Below the pieces are notes generated by a model that did no database searches, had not been told where the DNA came from, and worked only from the letters and a program-made list of their open reading frames with translations. Positions 63,270 to 64,000 of a stretch of 64,000 bases of DNA are shown here, piece by piece (the first letter of the stretch is position 1; each line of letters starts with the position of its first letter). The translations under genes and the position numbers were made by a program. This DNA comes from Candidatus Gastranaerophilales bacterium. GTDB taxonomy: Bacteria > Cyanobacteriota > Vampirovibrionia > Gastranaerophilales > Gastranaerophilaceae. The DNA lies in assembly GCA_944323685.1 (NCBI GenBank), contig CALUTJ010000005.1, positions 1 to 64,000 on the forward strand. The letters are read 5' to 3'.

Positions 63270-64000
63270 ATGAAGAATATTTTAAAATTATTAAAACTGT
63301 ACGCAATAATCGCTGTTATTGCAGGAATATTAATAAGTATTCCGTTTGTTTTATATTTAAAAGTTTTGCCTGCCGTAGCTTCAAGTCAAAAGCTGGTTAA
63401 TTACGTTGAAAAAGCCGCAGGCAAGCTTATAAACGTTGATATTGATATTAAAAATCCGGTGTTAAAGACAGAATTGGGCCCTGATATCGATTTTAAAGTC
63501 GATGCGTTTAAAATTTCCAAAGACAATAAAGATTATTTTGTTTTAACCAAATTTGATTCTTCGATATCGATTGCGGAAATTTTTAAGAAAAACATAATAT
63601 TAAACAGGCTGGGTGCTGATTTTATTTATGTTGACGTAAATAAAATTTTGACACTTGTCCACAAACAACCCGAAAAGAAAAAAGAACAACAAAAATTCGA
63701 TTGGACAATTGACTGGTTTAATGCGCTTTTCTACGTAAAACAGTGTATTGTTTTATACAATCTCGATGAAGCCACATCTGTTAAAGTCGATGCGAGAAAA
63801 CTTGTTGTAACGGATTATAGAGAGCCGAAAATCGTACATTTCAATGTGGCAGCAATCGTCAAAAAAAATAATCACGAGATGAAATTTTTTATTTCTGACC
63901 GAAACACAGTCTACATAAAAGACAAACGACTTTCCATGGAAAAGGGCATCTTGTTTGTTAATAACTCAAAGATGTACCTGAACGCTTATGCAAAGAGGGG
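63270..64000 (+). CDS. AsmA-like/translocation-assembly protein, partial at window end
   Basis: The reading frame opens MKNILKLLKLYAIIAVIAG, a membrane anchor at about 8-30. A beta-rich part follows (NVDIDIKNPVLKTELGPDI, and FDSSISIAEIFKKNIILNRL), typical of AsmA/TamB/DUF748-type proteins that span the periplasm. 243 codons are visible to 64000 with no stop. It is divergent from the WG-repeat gene. There is no strong Shine-Dalgarno at the ATG. The family is only tentatively assigned because the end is missing. Confidence 0.62.
   Translation, partial: MKNILKLLKLYAIIAVIAGILISIPFVLYLKVLPAVASSQKLVNYVEKAAGKLINVDIDIKNPVLKTELGPDIDFKVDAFKISKDNKDYFVLTKFDSSISIAEIFKKNIILNRLGADFIYVDVNKILTLVHKQPEKKKEQQKFDWTIDWFNALFYVKQCIVLYNLDEATSVKVDARKLVVTDYREPKIVHFNVAAIVKKNNHEMKFFISDRNTVYIKDKRLSMEKGILFVNNSKMYLNAYAKR

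Overview
The window is A+T-rich bacterial chromosome, densely coded on both strands, with TTG and GTG starts used alongside ATG. The gene content suggests an anaerobic, non-photosynthetic relative of the cyanobacteria, most likely Gastranaerophilales/Vampirovibrionia ('Melainabacteria'). Evidence: an oxygen-sensitive class III ribonucleotide reductase (nrdD/nrdG), LL-diaminopimelate aminotransferase (dapL), a DUF1822-like protein beside a sigma factor, a Ski2-type helicase, several prepilins, and many lineage-specific proteins with a short N-terminal SFKG/SFGA-like tag. The assignment is an inference from gene families, not from rRNA.

Layout. 1-2.9 kb: tRNA-Ser(GCU), a nucleotidyltransferase-fold protein, a membrane thioredoxin/CcdA pair and two copies of a palindromic repeat. 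3-10.6 kb: a 1147-aa putative transmembrane anti-sigma factor (DUF1822-like domain, zinc anti-sigma motif, acidic linker, one membrane segment, TonB_C-like domain), a small sigma-70 protein and a triple-zinc-ribbon ATPase/TPR protein. 10.6-19.5 kb: an SH3-like lipoprotein, nrdG-nrdD behind a cobalamin-riboswitch-like leader, secA and a DExH helicase. 19.5-23.2 kb: lineage-specific proteins, including a calpain-like peptidase and a putative deamidase. 23.4-32.6 kb: fusA, a NifX-like metal protein, a class V aminotransferase, hicBA, aroC-aroK-aroB and dapL. 32.6-45.5 kb: an accessory region holding most of the tagged proteins (GNAT-like, pentein/deiminase-like, paired small paralogues), a broken kinase-like gene carrying a repeat inside its reading frame, an hxlR/cupin divergon, decayed repeat-rich DNA, tRNA-Lys(CUU), gatD and rarA. 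45.6-55.1 kb: a CHASE2-GGDEF protein, a YhcC-like radical SAM protein, an ArsB/NhaD transporter, an acyltransferase, an aminotransferase, an esterase, a DUF4145-like protein and a flavoprotein. 55.3-62 kb: an operon of four prepilins, three of them carrying very large glycine-rich domains. 62.3-64 kb: a WG-repeat protein and the start of an AsmA-like protein.

Three themes stand out. First, a dispersed hairpin repeat (177-bp full form, 122-bp internally deleted form) occurs seven times; it often abuts stop codons and once sits inside a gene while keeping the frame open. Second, a set of otherwise unrelated proteins, some with recognisable enzyme folds, share a short N-terminal tag, which raises the possibility of a common targeting or export route. 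Third, two surface or signalling systems are unusual in architecture: the membrane-spanning anti-sigma/TonB_C protein next to its sigma factor, and the glycine-rich prepilin operon.
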